Positions 61,408 through 64,000 of a stretch of 64,000 nt of DNA are shown one piece after another. The DNA is taken from the NCBI RefSeq assembly GCF_016757735.1, contig NZ_CP068439.1:1116001-1180000 (forward strand), in the 5' to 3' direction. The number at the start of each line of letters is the position of its first letter. Within the stretch, counting starts at the first letter, position 1. The position numbers and the translations under genes were made by a program. The notes under the pieces were generated by a model, which was not told the origin of the DNA, did not search any database, and worked only from the letters and a program-made list of their open reading frames with translations. Source of the stretch: Aequorivita iocasae. Its GTDB lineage: Bacteria; Bacteroidota; Bacteroidia; Flavobacteriales; Flavobacteriaceae.

Positions 61408-61998
61408 ATGCCATTAGTCTCTCCCCTTTCTCCAGACCACGACGCTGAAACAAAACAGCTGGCTGAATTTTTCAACGAAACACTCGGGTTTTGTCCCAAT
61501 AGCGTGCTCACCATGCAGCACCGTCCGGCAATCAGCAAAGCATTTATAAATCTCAACAAAGCCGTAATGGCCAATGAAGGGCGCGTTACTTCGGCTTTAA
61601 AAAGAATGATTGCTTGGGTGAGCAGCAACGCCACAGGTTGCCGCTATTGCCAAGCGCACGCCATTCGCGCTGCAGAACGTTACGGAGCGGAGCAGGAACA
61701 GCTTAACAACATTTGGGAATACAGAACCCATTCCGCTTTTTCGGAAGCGGAACGTGCGGCGCTCGACTTTTCTTTGGCTGCCAGCCAAGTGCCAAACGCG
61801 ATAAATGATGAAATTAAAGAAAGACTCTACGCCTACTGGAACGAAGGCGAAATTGTGGAAATGCTTGGCGTTATTTCGCTTTTTGGCTATTTAAACCGCT
61901 GGAACGATTCCATGGGAACTACTATTGAAGAGGGCGCTGCAGAAAGTGGGGAGCAGTATCTTGGAAAGCATGGGTGGAATAAAGGGAAACATATTTAA
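61408..61998 (+). CDS. Carboxymuconolactone decarboxylase / AhpD-like protein
   Basis: 196 residues, all-alpha. The redox-active motif CRYCQAH (about residues 78-84) within ATGCRYCQAHAIRA matches the C-x2-C-x3-H pattern of AhpD-type members of the CMD family, so peroxidase or disulfide reductase activity is more likely than decarboxylation. The C-terminal half repeats the helix arrangement. The MORN lipoprotein gene follows after 13 bp. Confidence 0.87.
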   Translation: MPLVSPLSPDHDAETKQLAEFFNETLGFCPNSVLTMQHRPAISKAFINLNKAVMANEGRVTSALKRMIAWVSSNATGCRYCQAHAIRAAERYGAEQEQLNNIWEYRTHSAFSEAERAALDFSLAASQVPNAINDEIKERLYAYWNEGEIVEMLGVISLFGYLNRWNDSMGTTIEEGAAESGEQYLGKHGWNKGKHI

Positions 61999-62011
61999 TA
62001 AAAAGCTAGCG

Positions 62012-62752
62012 ATGGTAAAAAAACTACTCTTATTTGCTTCATTTTCAATACTTCTATTTTCCTGTAATAAAGTGATAGACGCTGTTGATGAGGTTCGGAT
62101 GAATTCTAAACAGACAATAACTTACGATGATTTTGAGGTTGTTCGGAACGATTATGACATAAAACTTTATTATGACAATGATAAAGAATTGATGACCGGT
62201 CATTATGTGGTTGTTTATCAGGGAAAACCTTCAGAGGAATTTCAAACCAAGCGCGGATTTTTAAATGGTGTATATGCTTCCTACAATGCCGATGGACAAC
62301 TTACAAAAGGGTACAACTATAAAGACGGCAAGCAGGAAGGGCTTCAAAGGGAATTTTATGGGTCTGGCGAATTACTTTCTGAAGCTAGTTTTAAAAAAGG
62401 AAAAATGGTTGGGGAGAAAGTGGTTTACGACCAACTGGGAGAAGTGAGGGCGAAACACAAAATAGAGAACGGAGTGGAATACAAACGCTATTTTAAAAAT
62501 GGAAAGATGGCAATTGCCGAATTTAAAAGGAATTGGGAAGGAAAGGTCCTTGACATGATGGTTTATTATGATGCTTTTGAAAACATCCAGTTTGCCTTTG
62601 GAAAAAGCAGTGACCCGAATGAGAAAAATATATTTTATGTTTTTGACGCCAATATGCAACTTTCCGATACCGTTGATATAACGATAGATCCGCAAAAAGC
62701 ATCTTATTATATGGGTTTAATTCAACGGACAGCCATGGCAGTCATGGAATAG
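62012..62752 (+). CDS. Lipoprotein with MORN-variant repeats (YwqK-like)
   Basis: 246 residues from the ATG at 62012 (MVKKLLLF); the frame is open 87 bp upstream inside the AhpD-like gene. The lipobox LFSC (C17) is followed by at least five MORN_2-type repeats of about 22 residues (KRGFLNGVYASYNADGQL, YKDGKQEGLQREFYGSGEL, FKKGKMVGEKVVYDQLGEV and further degenerate ones). Such YwqK proteins are sometimes called antitoxins, but no toxin is adjacent, and an envelope role is as likely. It converges with rsmI, with 3 bp between stops. Confidence 0.82.
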   Translation: MVKKLLLFASFSILLFSCNKVIDAVDEVRMNSKQTITYDDFEVVRNDYDIKLYYDNDKELMTGHYVVVYQGKPSEEFQTKRGFLNGVYASYNADGQLTKGYNYKDGKQEGLQREFYGSGELLSEASFKKGKMVGEKVVYDQLGEVRAKHKIENGVEYKRYFKNGKMAIAEFKRNWEGKVLDMMVYYDAFENIQFAFGKSSDPNEKNIFYVFDANMQLSDTVDITIDPQKASYYMGLIQRTAMAVME

Positions 62753-62755
62753 ATT

Positions 62756-63430
62756 TTATTTCTTCCCTGAAACAACAACAACAATTTCCCCTTTCGGCGG
62801 CTTATTTTCAAAATGTTTTAAAACCTCTTTGGAAGTGCCGCGAACGGTTTCTTCGTGAAGTTTTGTGAGTTCCCGTGAAACGGAAATTGGTCTATCTGCC
62901 CCAAAATATTCTATAAACTGAGCGAGGGTTTTCAGTAGCTTGTGTGGTGATTCATAAAAAATAATGGTTCTGGTTTCTTCGGCTAAAAGTTCGAGTCGGG
63001 TTTGTCTGCCTTTTTTCACAGGAAGAAAGCCTTCAAATACAAATTTATCGTTTGGAAAACCACTGTTCACTAGTGCCGGTACAAAAGCTGTAGGGCCGGG
63101 TAAACAATCTACTTCTATGCCTGCTTCCACGCAGGCACGGGTCAATAAAAATCCGGGATCGCTAATGGCGGGGGTCCCCGCATCACTAATTAGCGCGATG
63201 TTTTCACCATTTTGAATTCGCTTTACAATACCTTCCACAGTTTTGTGTTCGTTGTGCATGTGGTGGGAATGCATTTGGGTGCCAATTTCAAAATGTTTTA
63301 AAAGCTTTCCGCTGTTGCGGGTGTCTTCGGCCAGAATTAAATCTACTTCTTTCAGCACTTCAACAGCGCGAAAGGTCATATCTTTTAAATTGCCGATAGG
63401 CGTGGGCACCAAATAGAGTTTTCCCGTCAT
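62756..63430 (-). CDS. rsmI: 16S rRNA 2'-O-ribose C1402 methyltransferase
   Basis: 224 residues of the tetrapyrrole-methylase fold. The N terminus LYLVPTPIGNLKDMTFRA, the AEDTR motif, the ALISDAGTPAISDPG loop and PGPTAFVPALVNSG are all diagnostic for RsmI. It methylates the 2' hydroxyl of C1402 in the 30S decoding centre. It follows a DoxX gene by 3 bp on the minus strand. Confidence 0.95.
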   Translation of the reverse strand: MTGKLYLVPTPIGNLKDMTFRAVEVLKEVDLILAEDTRNSGKLLKHFEIGTQMHSHHMHNEHKTVEGIVKRIQNGENIALISDAGTPAISDPGFLLTRACVEAGIEVDCLPGPTAFVPALVNSGFPNDKFVFEGFLPVKKGRQTRLELLAEETRTIIFYESPHKLLKTLAQFIEYFGADRPISVSRELTKLHEETVRGTSKEVLKHFENKPPKGEIVVVVSGKK

Positions 63431-63433
63431 AAT

Positions 63434-63790
63434 TTATGGACGTACCGTTTTTCCGAAGAAATATGAAACCAACAAAAATAAAATTCCCAATAAGGTAAGT
63501 GTAAAGCTTGAATCGCCCAAACGGTAATGCGCAAATGAGGCTAATACGAGGTCAAAGAACAAGCCGGCATAGGCCCATTCCATAACCCATTTTGGTTTTC
63601 GAAGCAATATAACTGCTATTGCAAAGATTTTCGCAATGGCCATGGGCACGACCAAATAGGAAGGATATTGATAGTCTTGATAATGGCCTTGAATAACGAG
63701 CGTGTCTGTTAAAAACAGGAATGCGGAATAGAGAAAGAGCGCGCTTAGCAGCCCTGTGGCTATCCAGTAGATTGTTTTTTGGGCTGTCAT
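63434..63790 (-). CDS. DoxX-like four-helix membrane protein
   Basis: 118 residues with four hydrophobic helices (about 8-27, 48-62, 70-86 and 95-112). The pattern of PMAIAKIFAIAVILL and WVMEWAYAGLFFDLVLA fits DoxX-like proteins. Function is uncertain; relatives take part in quinol oxidation or envelope redox balance. Co-directional with rsmI, 3 bp apart. Confidence 0.82.
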   Translation of the reverse strand: MTAQKTIYWIATGLLSALFLYSAFLFLTDTLVIQGHYQDYQYPSYLVVPMAIAKIFAIAVILLRKPKWVMEWAYAGLFFDLVLASFAHYRLGDSSFTLTLLGILFLLVSYFFGKTVRP

Positions 63791-63801
63791 AAAAGCAAAG
63801 T

Positions 63802-64000
63802 TTAGTTGAAACGTTTTTCAATAATATTCATAAACCGCTCGGAATATTCTTCTTTATTGAGCCAGTGGTTATAGTCAGGTTTCACTTTAGTTTTTATGAA
63901 ATTTTGTGCTTCTTCAAAATTTTCCATCGTGTTTATCTGCGAAAGTACACGGGTGTAATCTTCGGTTTGCCCTTCAAAAAGGTGTTTTATAAATGCCAAA
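63802..64000 (-). CDS. C-terminal part of an unrecognised protein, cut by the window edge
   Basis: An open frame enters from the right edge and ends with a stop at 63802, giving about 66 residues, helical and charged (FEEAQNFIKTKVKPDYNHW, then KEEYSERFMNIIEKRFN). The apparent start would be a TTG at the very edge, so I treat it as a fragment. I do not recognise the family. It is 11 bp before the DoxX gene and probably shares its operon. Confidence 0.65.
   Translation of the reverse strand, partial: LAFIKHLFEGQTEDYTRVLSQINTMENFEEAQNFIKTKVKPDYNHWLNKEEYSERFMNIIEKRFN

Noticed and set aside
62012-62752. YwqK-like MORN protein as the antitoxin of a toxin-antitoxin pair
   Set aside because: It has a lipoprotein signal, and neither neighbour resembles a toxin.

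Overview
The window looks like a chromosomal segment of a Bacteroidota bacterium of the family Flavobacteriaceae. My impression is something close to Aequorivita, but the genus is a guess. The evidence is AT-rich DNA, Bacteroidota-type promoters (-33 TTTG / -7 TANNTTTG) in front of many genes, very few Shine-Dalgarno sites, a C-terminal type IX secretion signal, an IPExxxVDY-family protein beside pyk, and gene orders I recognise from flavobacteria: moxR-DUF58-bat, acpP-fabF-rnc opposite purN, and an addA-like gene, kbl, ompA and an addB-like gene in a row. Almost all of it is ordinary core genome. I saw no phage, insertion sequence, CRISPR array or rRNA operon.

Layout. 1-4.7 kb (minus): a moxR-DUF58-BatD-like-batA-batB operon for envelope stress or aerotolerance. 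4.9-9.5 kb: a DUF4382 lipoprotein, then an SDR / AlbA-domain / phosphatase trio and a diiron acyl-ACP desaturase. 9.5-13.9 kb: ALDH7-type dehydrogenase and 3-hydroxyanthranilate dioxygenase (minus), a CAP lipoprotein, and a lipoprotein isoaspartyl peptidase with an ABM monooxygenase. 14-22 kb: alpha-2-macroglobulin with intact thioester plus PBP1C. 22-28.4 kb: a GbsR-type regulator with an evident operator and an RND efflux system. 28.4-36.3 kb: YCII lipoprotein, CYTH, dinB, SH3 lipoprotein, pyk, IPExxxVDY protein, rnc, fabF, acpP. 36.5-42.3 kb: purN, rnhA, a SPOR-tailed adhesin-like protein, a PfkB kinase and a long PurF-like protein. 42.3-43 kb: a 650-bp gap with two copies of a small structured RNA-like element. 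43-53 kb: sod, addA-like, kbl, ompA, addB-like, hydrolase, tRNA-Ala. 53-64 kb: usp, MATE, a 32-residue membrane ORF, 2OG oxygenase, queD-like, lpxH, recJ, a T9SS cargo protein, AhpD-like, MORN lipoprotein, rsmI, DoxX and a cut-off gene.

The most interesting material is not in the large genes. It is (1) the duplicated element at 42.41-42.50 and 42.74-42.83 kb, each copy with its own perfect -7 box, a paired stem, conserved single-stranded blocks and a terminator; (2) three arrays of 7-nt periodic repeats sharing an AG-N5 unit, all at gene junctions, one ending one base before the ATG of the tiny membrane ORF and one running into the start of a bat-operon gene; (3) a 9-bp inverted-repeat operator lying between the promoter boxes of the efflux operon; (4) -7 boxes so close to start codons that some mRNAs should be leaderless; and (5) paired CACGTG-containing repeats upstream of the queD-like gene.
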